From positions 1 to 38,519 of the forward strand of contig JAUYVH010000012.1 in NCBI GenBank assembly GCA_030715135.1: 38,519 bases of DNA, read 5' to 3'. Shown here one piece after another: positions 29,887-38,519 of this stretch; within the stretch, counting starts at the first letter, position 1; every line of letters begins with the position of its first letter. The notes below the pieces were generated by a model. It made no database searches and had not been told where the DNA came from. It saw only the letters and a list, made by a program, of their open reading frames with translations. The stretch comes from Keguizhuia sedimenti. Its GTDB lineage: Bacteria > Pseudomonadota > Gammaproteobacteria > Burkholderiales > Burkholderiaceae_D. The translations under genes and the position numbers were made by a program.

Positions 29887-30294
29887 TTACTTGGAAGCAG
29901 CAGGTGCGGATGCAGCAGGAGCAGCAGCGTCAGCAGCAGGTGCGGAAGCAGCAGGAGCAGCAGCGTCAGCAGCAGGTGCGGAAGCAGCAGGAGCAGCAGC
30001 GTCAGCAGCAGGTGCGGAAGCAGCAGGAGCAGCAGCGTCAGCAGCAGGTGCGGAAGCAGCAGGAGCAGCAGCGTCAGCAGCAGGTGCGGAAGCAGCAGGA
30101 GCAGCAGCGTCAGCAGCAGGTGCGGAAGCAGCAGGAGCTTCTGCAGCTGGAGCAGCAGCGTCAGCAGCAGGTGCGGAAGCAGCAGGAGCTTCTGCAGCAG
30201 GAGCAGCAGCGTCAGCAGCAGGAGCTTCGTCTTTCTTAGCGCAGGCAACCAGAGCAACAGCCAACAGGGAAGCGATCAACAATGTTTTTTTCAT
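29887..30294 (-). CDS. Ala/Pro-repeat lipoprotein
   Basis: 135 aa from ATG 30294 (MKKTLLIASLLAVALVACAK). Lipobox LVAC with Cys18. The mature protein is almost wholly A/P/D/E/S: APAADAAAPAAS repeated, with two longer APAADAAAPAAEAPAAS units near the N-terminus. Such sequence is extended and disordered, as in spacer or cell-wall-spanning regions. The function is unknown; it may link the outer membrane to another layer. Sixteen bp of non-coding sequence lie between the stop and the terminator. Confidence 0.85.
   Translation of the reverse strand: MKKTLLIASLLAVALVACAKKDEAPAADAAAPAAEAPAASAPAADAAAPAAEAPAASAPAADAAAPAASAPAADAAAPAASAPAADAAAPAASAPAADAAAPAASAPAADAAAPAASAPAADAAAPAASAPAASK
29901..30218. 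repeat. 36-bp tandem repeats (plus two 51-bp units)
   Basis: Six 36-bp units start at 29901, 29937, 29973, 30009, 30045 and 30081, nearly identical in sequence. They are followed by two 51-bp units at 30117 and 30168 that carry an extra 15 bp. Being in multiples of 3, they change the lipoprotein in whole-repeat steps. The repeats keep several frames on both strands open, which gives false long ORFs. Confidence 0.9.
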
Positions 30295-30482
30295 GAAATT
30301 TCCTTGGTTAATCAAAGGTCAAAAATGCGATGAATAATTACCGGTAATTATCGCTCTTACTTCTTTAGAGAGCTTCCTGGAAACCAGCTTGTTGACCAGG
30401 AAAAACTTTCTAACCCGTGATTATAACGATCTTTCAATTTGCTTCACAACAATTTTGTACATTCGTAATTGAAAAGCTGTAA

Positions 30483-31610
30483 CTAATTGCTAGCAAGGTG
30501 TACCCAACCGTCGATGTACCATTGATGAAAAGTCTCCATTACATCCTTACCCGCGTTTCGGATGTCCGAGCCAGCAAGTTGCCGATTATCGGCCAACTGG
30601 CGCAAAATATTTTGGTCGGCACGGCTTACCCTGAACGATTCCCCATTGATAAATACAAGCTGCGCTGTATAAAGCATCCTTGTCTTGCGTGAAAGCCGGA
30701 TGCCGTGCTTTATTGCGCGTTGAGCGAAAACAGAGCCTGAAAGCGCCTTTTCGGGCGGGTCAAAAAATACATTGGCCTTGGGCTCGGACAAATATTCACC
30801 CAGAAAAATTGCGATATCGCTTTCATCGAAGCGAATGGCAGATAAATGGGTTGCCACGCGCGCCAACATATCGCCGCCGATTTGCGCCGGGGAACTGCTG
30901 AAACGGGCATCGGGATCGGCATACCGGCCGGGCAGTTCGATGGATTCCGCGAGGAATTGCAAAAATCCTTCACCTAGTTCCTGATAAGATGGAGCGCGAA
31001 AACCGACCGAATAGGTCATGCATTCACCTATCGCAATACCGTCGTGGGCATATTGCGGAGGAAGATAGAGCATATCCCCCGGTTCGAGAATCCATTCCTG
31101 TTCCGCTTCAAAATGACTCAATATCTTAAGCGGCATTCCAGGCACTAGGCTCAGGTCCTTTTGTGCACTGATCTGCCAACGCCTTTTGCCATGTGCCTGC
31201 AACAAAAAGACATCATATGAATCAAAATGAGGGCCTACACCGCCGCCATCGGATGCGTAGCTGATCATCAGGTCATCTAGGCGGGCGTCTGGAAGAAAAC
31301 GGAATTGCTGCAATAATTCGTCTGCTGCATCATGGTGCAGGTTGACTCCTTGTACCAGTAAGGTCCATTCTTTCTTGCGCAGCGGCGGCAGTTTGGCGAA
31401 AGGGCCATGAGCAAACTGCCAATGCTGATCGAAGTGCGTGATCAGGCGGCTTTCGGCTTCATCCTGGTGTGCCAGAGCGAATAATTCTTCGCGTGAAAGA
31501 AGCGGCTTGAAATCTGGAATCGCCTGGCGAACCAGCAAGGGCTTTTTGTGCCAGTACTCCTTGAGGAAACGGGCCGGCGTGATGCCTCCCAAAAGCGTGA
31601 GTTTTTTCAT
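30483..31610 (-). CDS. roxA: Ribosomal protein uL16 arginine hydroxylase (RoxA/YcfD), JmjC-type cupin
   Basis: 375 aa. 2-Oxoglutarate/Fe(II) oxygenase that hydroxylates an arginine of ribosomal protein L16. Iron ligands GPHFDSYD with His128 and Asp130, and His189 in PPQYAHDGIA. The N-terminal 'FLKEYWHKKPLLVRQA' is the family mark. The C-terminal ~150 residues form the dimer and winged-helix part. It is divergent from slyD, with 94 bp between start codons. Confidence 0.9.
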   Translation of the reverse strand: MKKLTLLGGITPARFLKEYWHKKPLLVRQAIPDFKPLLSREELFALAHQDEAESRLITHFDQHWQFAHGPFAKLPPLRKKEWTLLVQGVNLHHDAADELLQQFRFLPDARLDDLMISYASDGGGVGPHFDSYDVFLLQAHGKRRWQISAQKDLSLVPGMPLKILSHFEAEQEWILEPGDMLYLPPQYAHDGIAIGECMTYSVGFRAPSYQELGEGFLQFLAESIELPGRYADPDARFSSSPAQIGGDMLARVATHLSAIRFDESDIAIFLGEYLSEPKANVFFDPPEKALSGSVFAQRAIKHGIRLSRKTRMLYTAQLVFINGESFRVSRADQNILRQLADNRQLAGSDIRNAGKDVMETFHQWYIDGWVHLASN

Positions 31611-31671
31611 CCCGACATTATAGAGGCACGCATCGCCGATTTCGTGCAGGTACCTTAAATTGTCGCAACGT

Positions 31672-31677
31672 TATAAT
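31672..31677 (+). promoter_or_regulatory. -10 element (TATAAT) for slyD
   Basis: A perfect TATAAT 27 bp before ATG 31705. No good -35 is visible at 16-18 bp spacing. AAGGAG (31694-31699) is the ribosome site. Confidence 0.45.
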
Positions 31678-31704
31678 GCAGCCTTAGCCATGAAAGGAGC
31701 GAAT

Positions 31705-32238
31705 ATGAAAATCGCCAAGAATACCGTTGTAACCGTGCATTACAAGCTGTCCGATACGCAAGGAAATTTGATCGAGGAGAGTCGCGATCCGATGGTATAT
31801 CTGCATGGCGGATACGAAAATACTCTGCCGAAAATTGAAGAAGCGCTGGAAGGCCAGGATGTCGGTTATGAAACGACAATTCAGATAGAGCCGGAAGATG
31901 CCTTCGGCGAATATGACGCCGAACTGGTCAAAATCGAAGAACGCAATCGTTTGCCGACGCCGCTGGAAGTCGGCATGCAGTTCGAAGGAACGCCCGAGGA
32001 TGCCGAAAACGAAGAGCCATTGGTTTTTACGGTAACGGACATTGCAGACGACAAGGTCGTTTTGGACGGCAACCATCCATTGGCCGGCATCGCACTGCGT
32101 TTTGCCTTGAATGTGGCCGATGTGCGCACGGCAACCGAAGAAGAAATCGCGCATGGTCATGTACATGGCGACCATGGACATCATCACGGCGATGACGATG
32201 AAACGGGCGATCAATTTCGCAGTATTCCCGTTCATTGA
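31705..32238 (+). CDS. slyD: FKBP-type peptidyl-prolyl isomerase SlyD
   Basis: 177 aa from ATG 31705; the upstream in-frame start at 31660 lies before the -10 box. FKBP part split by the inserted 'IF' domain (about 70-130), typical of SlyD: MVYLHGGYENTLPKIEEALE then DAFGEYD. The C-terminal tail is histidine-rich (HGHVHGDHGHHHGDDDE), which binds nickel and other metals and may aid hydrogenase maturation in species that have one. Cytoplasmic folding helper. Confidence 0.93.
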   Translation: MKIAKNTVVTVHYKLSDTQGNLIEESRDPMVYLHGGYENTLPKIEEALEGQDVGYETTIQIEPEDAFGEYDAELVKIEERNRLPTPLEVGMQFEGTPEDAENEEPLVFTVTDIADDKVVLDGNHPLAGIALRFALNVADVRTATEEEIAHGHVHGDHGHHHGDDDETGDQFRSIPVH

Positions 32239-32262
32239 GTTGCCTGTGCAGCTAGCTGCCAA

Positions 32263-32296
32263 CATGCCGTATCCACCGCGCGGTGGACACGGCATG
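32263..32296. terminator. Long GC-rich hairpin between convergent slyD and the mutS-downstream gene
   Basis: CATGCCGTATCCACCG (32263-32278) pairs with CGGTGGACACGGCATG (32281-32296), 15 of 16 matches with a 2-nt centre. There is no T tract. It lies just past both stop codons (32238 and 32305), so it could stop both transcripts or stabilise their 3' ends. Confidence 0.5.
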
Positions 32297-32304
32297 GCCA
32301 GTCG

Positions 32305-33267
32305 TCAAGGCTGGTCGTTGGTTGACAAATCCTTCTTTTTTGCCGCTTCTTCAAGCATAAATAGCATTGGAGCGGTCGTGACCGAAATCATGGAGATACC
32401 TGCATCAGCTTCTGTTTCGCCTATATTGCGGGTCCATCGGATGCGGGAGGTGGATTGCTCGGAAGCGCGCCGACCGGCTTTCTGCCTGTGAACGATCAGT
32501 ATCTTCCCGGAAAATCCCGATGCAAGTTTTAAAAGCTGTTTCCGAACCTCGAGGAACCCGTCCCGGCGAGCCTTGGATTTCATAGTGGTTTCAGGTGAGG
32601 GAATCGCAAGAGGATTCCCGTCGCTAAATAAAACTATTCCGTCCATTTTTTTTCGTTTGGCAAAAATAAACAGTTTTTGCAGCCAATCCCGGTTGGCAAT
32701 GTGCCTGTCTTCGAATTCATTGTTGCGTCCGGCTTCGGATACGTAATTATTATTGTTCTGAGGCAGGTGAACAGTCGCAAACAACACATTCCGATAGCGC
32801 CAGCGGGAATTTTCGCTGTAGCTTCTGAATTGCGGAGTGATGGATTGCCGTACAAGCGGGAGTTTGCTTTGTCCGAATGATTTTTTTTCAGAGAAAAACA
32901 GTTCTCTCACCCGATTCAATCGCTCGACTGCAGCCGGTTTTCCGCTGCTGTTCAAACAGTCTGTCCAGTCATCCGCAGTCAATGAAGGAATCAAGGCGTT
33001 TTCACTTTGTTCGAACAATTCTTTTCGTGAATTGTAAAGTTCGTCAGTGCATGGTTCATCTGCGGACTTGATGCCATGAGCGACGACGAAAGCAAGCTTT
33101 GCTTTGTCCAGGGCTGCAAGAAGATCCGCGGAATCGTTATCCCTCGATTGCATTTGGCTTGCCGGCGCAACGATGGCAAAACGGAATAATCTTTTTTCTG
33201 CCGCCGCGGAATGCGGTGAAGCCATGGCAAGGCAATACAGAAACAGCAGGATAAGGCGCGCTTTCAT
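32305..33267 (-). CDS. Secreted phosphoesterase-like protein, unrecognised
   Basis: 320 aa with a signal peptide (MKARLILLFLYCLAMASPHSAAA, cleavage about 23). After it: FRFAIVAP, then 'AFVVAHGIKSADEPCTDELY' and 'IPSLTADDWTDC', and later 'RYRNVLFATVHLPQNNNNY' and 'DGIVLFSDGNP'. The order recalls calcineurin-like phosphoesterases (D-x-H, GD, N-H/H-x-N), but several metal ligands look replaced (e.g. no GDH). It is likely an enzyme-like fold that may be inactive; similar genes lie near mutS in related genomes as far as I recall. It begins 4 bp after the mutS stop, so it is co-transcribed with it. Confidence 0.6.
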   Translation of the reverse strand: MKARLILLFLYCLAMASPHSAAAEKRLFRFAIVAPASQMQSRDNDSADLLAALDKAKLAFVVAHGIKSADEPCTDELYNSRKELFEQSENALIPSLTADDWTDCLNSSGKPAAVERLNRVRELFFSEKKSFGQSKLPLVRQSITPQFRSYSENSRWRYRNVLFATVHLPQNNNNYVSEAGRNNEFEDRHIANRDWLQKLFIFAKRKKMDGIVLFSDGNPLAIPSPETTMKSKARRDGFLEVRKQLLKLASGFSGKILIVHRQKAGRRASEQSTSRIRWTRNIGETEADAGISMISVTTAPMLFMLEEAAKKKDLSTNDQP

Positions 33268-33271
33268 TACG

Positions 33272-35935
33272 TCAGGACTGATTGGCTAACTGTTTTAATC
33301 GATACAATGCGTCCAGTGCCTCGCGAGGCGACAATGCATCCGGATCCAGTTCCATTAACGCAGCAGAAAGAGGATTGGTTTCGTCAGTCAGGTCTTTATC
33401 TCCGATCTCAGGCTCTTGGCTCCTTGGTGCAGGCGCGAACAGATCGAATTGCATCGTCGGTTGAATTGATTGTGATTCCAGCGTGGCCAGATAGCGGCGC
33501 GCGGCACGGATCACTCCCTGCGGTACACCGGCCAACTGCGCGACCTGCAAGCCATAGCTCTGTGATGCAGGGCCTTGCTGAACCGCATGCAGAAAAACGA
33601 TTTTGTCCTTGTGCTCGATCGCGGACAAGTGCACGTTCGCCGCCGCCGGATAAGACTCGGGCAACTGTGTCAATTCAAAATAATGCGTTGCGAACAAAGT
33701 AAAACTGCAGGTCTGCTCAAGCAAATGCCTTGCGATTGCCCATGCCAGCGCAAGGCCGTCGAATGTGGATGTTCCGCGCCCGACCTCGTCCATCAGTACA
33801 AGTGAGTGTTGCGTGGCGCCATTCAGGATGGCAGCGGACTCGGTCATCTCCACCATGAAGGTCGATCTGCCTCCGGCAAGATCGTCCGCCGCACCGATAC
33901 GGGTAAAGATGCGATCAATGGGGCCGATCACCGCGCGTTCTGCGGGAACAAAACTTCCGACGTAGGCCAGCAATGTGATGAGAGCCACCTGGCGCATATA
34001 CGTCGATTTGCCGCCCATGTTCGGGCCGGTAATCAGCAGAAGCTTACGCTCCTGGTTCAGAATGCAATCGTTCGCTATGAAACGCTCGATCACGTTTTCC
34101 ACCACCGGATGGCGTCCTTGTTCAATCGTAATGCAGGGTTCGTTCACCAGGCTTGGTGCACGCCAGTCATGACGAGCGGCATGGGTTGCGAGTGCCACCA
34201 GCACATCAAGTTGAGCGACGGCTTGTGCAATCGACTGCAAGGTGCCGATATGCGGTGCCAGGTCGTGCAACAGTTTTTCGTACAAATATTTTTCACGTGC
34301 CAGTGCACGCTCTTGTGCTGAAAGAGCCTTATCTTCAAACGCCTTGAGTTCCGGCGTAATGTAACGTTCGGCGTTTTTAAGCGTTTGGCGACGGCGATAA
34401 TCTTCGGGCACCTTGTCCGTCTGGCCGTGCGTGACTTCGATATAGAAGCCATGCACCCTGTTGTACTCAACCCGAAGATTGTTGATTCCTGTGCGTGTTC
34501 GTTCCCGTGTTTCCAGATCAACGAGGAACTGGCCTGCATTTTCGGAAAGCGCGCGCAATTCATCGAGCTCGGCATCAAAACCATAGGCGATCACCCCGCC
34601 TTCGCGCACCAGGGCTGCCGGCTCGGGCAGAATTGCGCTGGCGATCAGATCCAGGCAAGCATCAGGCATTACGAGTAAGTGCGCGAGTTCCTGTAGCAAC
34701 GGCGTGATCGATGCCTGATCGCAGGTCTTGATTTTTGCATGCAGCGCGGGCAGCTGCTGCAAACCGTTCCGCAGACCAGCCAGATCACGGGGACGTGCCG
34801 AAAGCAAGGCAATCCGGGTGGTGATGCGCTCGATGTCGGGCACCTGCGCGAGGATAGCAGACAAATCCGGACAAGCATCGCTTTCCAGCAGGCTTGTAAT
34901 TGCAGCATGGCGCCTCTGGGCAATCGATTGATCCCGTTTTGCATGGTGCAGCCAATGGCGTAGCAGGCGCGAGCCCATCGGTGTCCGGCAATGATCGAGC
35001 AAGGAAAACAAAGTCGTTCCGCCAGCGGAAAAATCCTGGCCGCGCAAGTTCTCTGTCAACTCCAGGTTGCGTCGGGTCGATGCGTCCAGGCCAATGAATT
35101 CGTCTTCCTGTTCAACCGACAGGCTGCGAACATGCTGTAATTGTTTTCCTTGCGTGGCCTGGGCGTAGCAAAGCAGGGCGTTGGCAGCGGCGACTGCGGT
35201 CATTTGGCTGTCCACGCCATATCCGTTCAGGCTTGCGGTGCCGAGTTGGGTCAGCAGCGCTTTTTCGCCGCTTGCATAATCGAAGTGCCAATCTGGAGAT
35301 GCAGTAATTTTTCCCGATGCAGGCCCGTTCAGCCATCCGCGAATCTGGTGCTGCGATCCATCGGTAACCAGTATTTCCGCTGGCGCAATGCGTTCCAGTT
35401 CCTGTTTCAATCGGCTTTCGATTAATCTGGATTCGTCGGAAAATTCCATGAGTTTGAGCGCGCCGCTTGCCAACGAAAGCCAGGCCAGTCCGACCGTAAC
35501 TGTTTTTCGCTGCGACGTCAGGTGAATTGCCAGCAGAGGGCGCTCGGATTTCTCCGGCAATAATTCCGATTCGGTCAGTGTGCCGGGCGTGACAACCCGG
35601 ACGACTTTTCTTTCTACCGGACCTTTGCTTTGCGCCGGATCGCCGATCTGTTCGCAGATCGCGACGGATTCACCGAGCTTTACCAATTTCGATAGATATT
35701 GGTCGGCAGAGTGGAACGGAACACCGGCCATCTTGATAGGAGTCCCGTTGGAGCTGCCTCGCTGCGTCAGCGTGATGCCCAAGATGCGCGCAGCTTTTTC
35801 CGCATCATCGAAAAACAGCTCATAGAAGTCACCCATCCGGTAAAACAGCAAGGTTTCCGAATGCTCGCGCTTGATGCGCAGATATTGCTGCATCATGGGA
35901 GTATGGCTACTGAATTCGGATGTCGATGTCGTCAC
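33272..35935 (-). CDS. mutS: DNA mismatch repair protein MutS
   Basis: 887 aa from a GTG at 35935 ([20 protein letters not shown]); ATG at residue 14 is an alternative, and the frame open to 36118 is upstream sequence, not protein. Mismatch-recognition Phe37-x-Glu39 (GDFYELF), clamp and lever domains, and the ABC ATPase: Walker [10 protein letters not shown] (637-645), Walker B-type [15 protein letters not shown] and the helix-turn-helix. The C-terminal tail holds the tetramer/beta-clamp region. It scans DNA for mispairs and recruits MutL. The gene downstream, 4 bp away, is in the same transcript. Confidence 0.97.
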   Translation of the reverse strand: MTTSTSEFSSHTPMMQQYLRIKREHSETLLFYRMGDFYELFFDDAEKAARILGITLTQRGSSNGTPIKMAGVPFHSADQYLSKLVKLGESVAICEQIGDPAQSKGPVERKVVRVVTPGTLTESELLPEKSERPLLAIHLTSQRKTVTVGLAWLSLASGALKLMEFSDESRLIESRLKQELERIAPAEILVTDGSQHQIRGWLNGPASGKITASPDWHFDYASGEKALLTQLGTASLNGYGVDSQMTAVAAANALLCYAQATQGKQLQHVRSLSVEQEDEFIGLDASTRRNLELTENLRGQDFSAGGTTLFSLLDHCRTPMGSRLLRHWLHHAKRDQSIAQRRHAAITSLLESDACPDLSAILAQVPDIERITTRIALLSARPRDLAGLRNGLQQLPALHAKIKTCDQASITPLLQELAHLLVMPDACLDLIASAILPEPAALVREGGVIAYGFDAELDELRALSENAGQFLVDLETRERTRTGINNLRVEYNRVHGFYIEVTHGQTDKVPEDYRRRQTLKNAERYITPELKAFEDKALSAQERALAREKYLYEKLLHDLAPHIGTLQSIAQAVAQLDVLVALATHAARHDWRAPSLVNEPCITIEQGRHPVVENVIERFIANDCILNQERKLLLITGPNMGGKSTYMRQVALITLLAYVGSFVPAERAVIGPIDRIFTRIGAADDLAGGRSTFMVEMTESAAILNGATQHSLVLMDEVGRGTSTFDGLALAWAIARHLLEQTCSFTLFATHYFELTQLPESYPAAANVHLSAIEHKDKIVFLHAVQQGPASQSYGLQVAQLAGVPQGVIRAARRYLATLESQSIQPTMQFDLFAPAPRSQEPEIGDKDLTDETNPLSAALMELDPDALSPREALDALYRLKQLANQS

Positions 35936-36142
35936 GGTGAATGATTGAGGTTGGCGTTGTCGAGCTTGAGGTGTCCTCTTTGCAGAGGGCAAAATGTAGC
36001 ATATCTGGGACCGGATATTAATATGCCTTTTCCGTGTTTCGGCGGGACGCCGCAGGCGCATCCTGAAAAACTGCTTCCGGAATCTGCGCTCGGTTTTAAT
36101 GACGTGTGATGGCCCCATTGCTCAATCGGCCGCCTTTTGTGC

Positions 36143-36187
36143 GCATGCTTGAGAGAGGCAGGTTCATTGACGCGATCTCAAGCATGC
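36143..36187. repeat. 12-bp perfect inverted repeat in the mutS-suhB gap
   Basis: GCATGCTTGAGA (36143-36154) and TCTCAAGCATGC (36176-36187) with a 21-bp centre. No T tract, and no gene starts within 40 bp. The gap 35936-36232 has no other clear feature. It could be the transcript end of suhB or a protein-binding site. Confidence 0.5.
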
Positions 36188-36232
36188 AAGCGGATTGTCT
36201 CGGTATGGAACTTGAACGTCTACCGAAACCTG

Positions 36233-37027
36233 CTATCGAGCGAAAGGCGCAAGCAGGCCGACCATCTGTGCAAAAACCTTGGGTGTGCCGGCGATAACGT
36301 CGCCCTTATGCAGATAGTCGGAATCCCCTTTGAAGTCGCCGACGATTCCTCCGGCCTCGCTGACCAGTAGGGCGCCAGCGGCGACATCCCAGGGTTTGAG
36401 ACCGCGCTCGAAGAAGCCGTCAAGGCGGCCAGTTGCAACGTATGCCAGATCAAGCGCGGCTGAGCCCGGGCGCCGCAGTCCGGCCGATTTCTCGGTCATG
36501 ATGCGGAACATTTTTATGTAATCGTCGAGGAAGGACAGGTCGGTATAGGGGAATCCGGTGCCGATCAATGCGTCGCCGATCTTGTCGCGGCGGGTCACAC
36601 GGATGCGTTTGTCATTCAGATAGGCTCCCGCACCCTTGGATGCGGCAAAAAGCTCATTGCGGGTGGGATCGTAGACTACTGCCTGCGTAATCTGGCCGCG
36701 TTGCTGCAAGGCGATGGAAACGCAGTATTGGGGGAACCCATGAATAAAATTCGTCGTTCCATCCAAGGGGTCGATAATCCAGACGTTTTCGTTTTCGTCG
36801 TGCAGATTGGCAGATGCGCCTGACTCCTCGGCCAGGATTGCATGATCGGGATAAGCAGTGTTCAATACTTCAATGATTGCCTGCTCGGCAGCCCGGTCGA
36901 CTTCGGTGACAAAATCCTTATTTCTTTTCTCGGTGACTTGCAGGCGGTCCAGGTCGAATGAGGCACGATTGATGATTGCGGCGGCGCGACGGGCGGCCTT
37001 GACCGCCGTATTAAGCATTGGATGCAT
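36233..37027 (-). CDS. suhB: Inositol monophosphatase family protein SuhB
   Basis: 264 aa. Metal-dependent phosphatase fold with EE (67-68, ILAEESG), DPLDGTTNF (86-94) and [15 protein letters not shown] near 213. SuhB also binds ribosomal antitermination complexes (Nus factors) in enterobacteria, apart from its phosphatase activity. The start ATG 37027 is followed by a second ATG three codons on. It is divergent from trmJ with 120 bp between. Confidence 0.93.
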   Translation of the reverse strand: MHPMLNTAVKAARRAAAIINRASFDLDRLQVTEKRNKDFVTEVDRAAEQAIIEVLNTAYPDHAILAEESGASANLHDENENVWIIDPLDGTTNFIHGFPQYCVSIALQQRGQITQAVVYDPTRNELFAASKGAGAYLNDKRIRVTRRDKIGDALIGTGFPYTDLSFLDDYIKMFRIMTEKSAGLRRPGSAALDLAYVATGRLDGFFERGLKPWDVAAGALLVSEAGGIVGDFKGDSDYLHKGDVIAGTPKVFAQMVGLLAPFAR

Positions 37028-37147
37028 ATGGGTTCCGTTAAAATGGCGATGCCGTCGCCTTTCGGTGCGGAACCGCCTGAATTCGTTAATGAGCGATGCG
37101 ATAAGGTAATAGACAACTCAATTTATCGCGCAATGCCCCTATTTTAA

Positions 37148-37900
37148 ATGAACCTGCCCAAAACTAGCATTCCTCTTTTCAAGCGCCTGCGTTTTATCCT
37201 GGTTGAAACCAGCCGTTCAGGCAATGTCGGCGCCGCTGCGCGGGCCATGAAAACCATGGGGTTTAATGAGCTGATACTTGTCAATCCGCGTTTTCCGGAT
37301 GTATTGAATGATCCTGAGGCGATTGCATTTGCGAGCGGTGCGCAGGATGTTCTTGAGCATGCGCGTATCGTCGGATCGCTGGAGGAGGCGCTTGAAGGGT
37401 GTAATTTTGCCGCAGCCTTATCGGCTCGGCTGCGAGAATTTTCACCGCCGGTTTTTGCGCCCCGTGCGCTGGCAGGGCATCTCGCACAGTCGTATGAGTT
37501 GAACGCCGCACTGGTGTTCGGCAATGAGCGCTTCGGCTTGTCGAATACCGATGTCGCAAAATGCAATGCGCTGGTTAGCATCCCGGCGGATCAGGAATAT
37601 TCATCCTTGAACCTGGCTCAGGCACTGCAGGTCCTTGCGTATGAATGCCGCATGGCAGCGATTGACGGAGAAACAGTCGCCTCGAATATCGGATTCCGAG
37701 GAGATGCTGCAAGCCTGGAGCAGATTGAAGGCATGTATGGACATCTGGAAAAAGCCTTGATTGCTATCGATTTCCTTGATCCAGACAATCCCAAGAAACT
37801 GATGCCCAGGCTGCGGCGCCTGTTTGCGCGCACTCAGCTTGAGGAGGAGGAGGTGAATATATTGCGGGGAATTGCAAAACAAATATTGCAAAAGCGGTAG
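37148..37900 (+). CDS. trmJ: tRNA (cytidine/uridine-2'-O-)-methyltransferase TrmJ
   Basis: 250 aa SPOUT enzyme that methylates the 2'-O of position 32 in tRNAs. Typical pieces are LVETSRSGNVGAAARAMKTM (18-37), 'ALVFGNERFGLSN' (about 118-130) and 'VSIPADQEYSSLNLAQALQ' (about 141-159), which form the trefoil-knot SAM site. The C-terminal helical extension (about 195-250) is the TrmJ-specific part. The start ATG 37148 lies 120 bp from suhB. Confidence 0.93.
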   Translation: MNLPKTSIPLFKRLRFILVETSRSGNVGAAARAMKTMGFNELILVNPRFPDVLNDPEAIAFASGAQDVLEHARIVGSLEEALEGCNFAAALSARLREFSPPVFAPRALAGHLAQSYELNAALVFGNERFGLSNTDVAKCNALVSIPADQEYSSLNLAQALQVLAYECRMAAIDGETVASNIGFRGDAASLEQIEGMYGHLEKALIAIDFLDPDNPKKLMPRLRRLFARTQLEEEEVNILRGIAKQILQKR

Positions 37901-37933
37901 GCGGCTTTCCGGTCGAGGAGGCGTCTATCGGCA

Positions 37934-37970
37934 AACGCCTTTATCCTTCAAGGTATTGGATAAAGGCGTT
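37934..37970. terminator. Terminator hairpin between convergent trmJ and lexA
   Basis: AACGCCTTTATCC (37934-37946) pairs perfectly with GGATAAAGGCGTT (37958-37970), a 13-bp stem with an 11-nt loop. It is followed by GTTCTTG rather than a clean T tract. It lies between the two stops (37900 and 38028). Confidence 0.75.
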
Positions 37971-38027
37971 GTTCTTGTAACAGCAGACTAGCGTAAAGCC
38001 CGATAGGCTTCAGGCGGAAAAGCCGAA

Positions 38028-38519
38028 TCAGCCCCAGGCGCGCAGCAATCCCACCGCCAACCCTTCCAAGGCGAAATCTTCACGGCCCGGCTCAACCAGA
38101 ATAGGTTCAAATTCAGGGTTTTCGGGAAGAAGTTCAATTCCGGAACCGGATTTCTTATAGCGCTTCACGGTTACGTCTTCGCCAAGACGAGCAACCACGA
38201 TTTGCCCGTTTCTGGCTGAATCCGCTTTCTTAACGGCAAGCAGGTCGCCATCCAATATTCCGACGTCCCGCATGGACATTCCGCGTACCTTCAACAGGTA
38301 ATCCGGCTTTGCGGAAAAGAACGAAGGATCGACGTTGTAGGTTGTTTCAATATGTTCTTGCGCAAGAATCGGCGACCCGGCAGCAACCCGCCCGACAAGC
38401 GGCAGGCTAAGTTGCATCAGCGAGGGGTGAGGCAGCGCCATCTGACCCGGCGCAAACTTGCTCGAACTCTTCGTTGCATATTTATCCAGCAGGCGAATTC
38501 CGCGGGAGGTTCCCGGAGA
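38028..38519 (-). CDS. lexA: LexA repressor, C-terminal part (runs off the right edge)
   Basis: The frame continues unbroken to the last base; 163 codons are visible and the N-terminal DNA-binding domain (about 60-70 residues) is off the window. Visible: the linker ([19 protein letters not shown]), the self-cleavage Ala-Gly in [10 protein letters not shown], the catalytic Ser in VRGMSMRD and the catalytic Lys in LLAVKKADS. LexA represses SOS genes until RecA triggers self-cleavage. It is convergent with trmJ. The promoter and any SOS box are outside the window. Confidence 0.95.
   Translation of the reverse strand, partial: SPGTSRGIRLLDKYATKSSSKFAPGQMALPHPSLMQLSLPLVGRVAAGSPILAQEHIETTYNVDPSFFSAKPDYLLKVRGMSMRDVGILDGDLLAVKKADSARNGQIVVARLGEDVTVKRYKKSGSGIELLPENPEFEPILVEPGREDFALEGLAVGLLRAWG

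Noticed and set aside
29901-30218. Regular 36-bp period resembling a CRISPR array
   Set aside because: The units are contiguous with no unique spacers, and they encode the lipoprotein.
29631-30337. Long frames of Leu/His, Gln/Arg or Ala/Gly across the 36-bp repeats
   Set aside because: By-products of the tandem repeat; only the minus-strand frame has a signal peptide, lipobox and a ribosome-site-proximal start.
35936-36118. Upstream extension of the mutS frame
   Set aside because: The sequence is unlike MutS; family members begin near the GTG at 35935.

Overview
The window looks like the chromosome of a betaproteobacterium in the order Burkholderiales, most likely family Oxalobacteraceae (Herminiimonas/Herbaspirillum/Janthinobacterium type). 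I infer this from protein character and from the housekeeping order comEC - pyrG - kdsA - eno - ftsB, dapA - bamC, mutS, suhB, trmJ, lexA. No database search was run.

Bases 1 to about 10268 are an accessory island, read as the cargo-side end of a Tn7-family (TnsB/TniA-type) transposon inserted in comEC. At 9964-10268 there are at least six same-direction copies of a ~20 bp motif, and the outermost stops where ComEC-like protein sequence begins. The first half of comEC is missing from the window. The cargo is: an AbiEi-type antitoxin without its toxin; a two-gene Gabija-type anti-phage system (OLD-family ATPase/TOPRIM nuclease plus UvrD-like helicase); two proteins sharing an unusual glycine-rich AxAxG repeat, on either side of a small gene on the opposite strand; an unrecognised 304-aa protein; a trypsin-like serine protease gene broken by two in-frame TAA codons; a decayed gene remnant; and an unrecognised ~412-aa protein beside the transposon end. 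Diverged copies of one short intergenic repeat lie between several cargo genes.

Bases 10269-38519 are conserved chromosome. Going right: the truncated comEC; an LpxR-type lipid A deacylase; pyrG-kdsA (overlapping) and eno-ftsB, with a palindromic repeat between kdsA and eno; on the minus strand a gamma-carbonic-anhydrase-like gene overlapping hslO; a DUF455 ferritin-like gene; a small lipoprotein; an alpha/beta hydrolase; a PHP phosphoesterase; htpX; a YciO/TsaC-like gene; a site-2 protease overlapping trpS; a methyltransferase; dapA-bamC; and a YycJ-like metallo-hydrolase. A shared terminator separates the latter from a convergent alanine/proline-repeat lipoprotein. Then come roxA (minus) divergent from slyD (plus), mutS with a small secreted-protein gene 4 bp downstream (minus), suhB (minus), trmJ (plus), and the C-terminal part of lexA running off the right edge.

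The chromosomal genes serve nucleotide synthesis, Kdo/LPS and outer-membrane assembly, glycolysis, division, translation, proteostasis and repair. The best candidates for new biology are in the island: the transposon and its comEC target, the glycine-rich repeat pair, and the protease with two internal stops.
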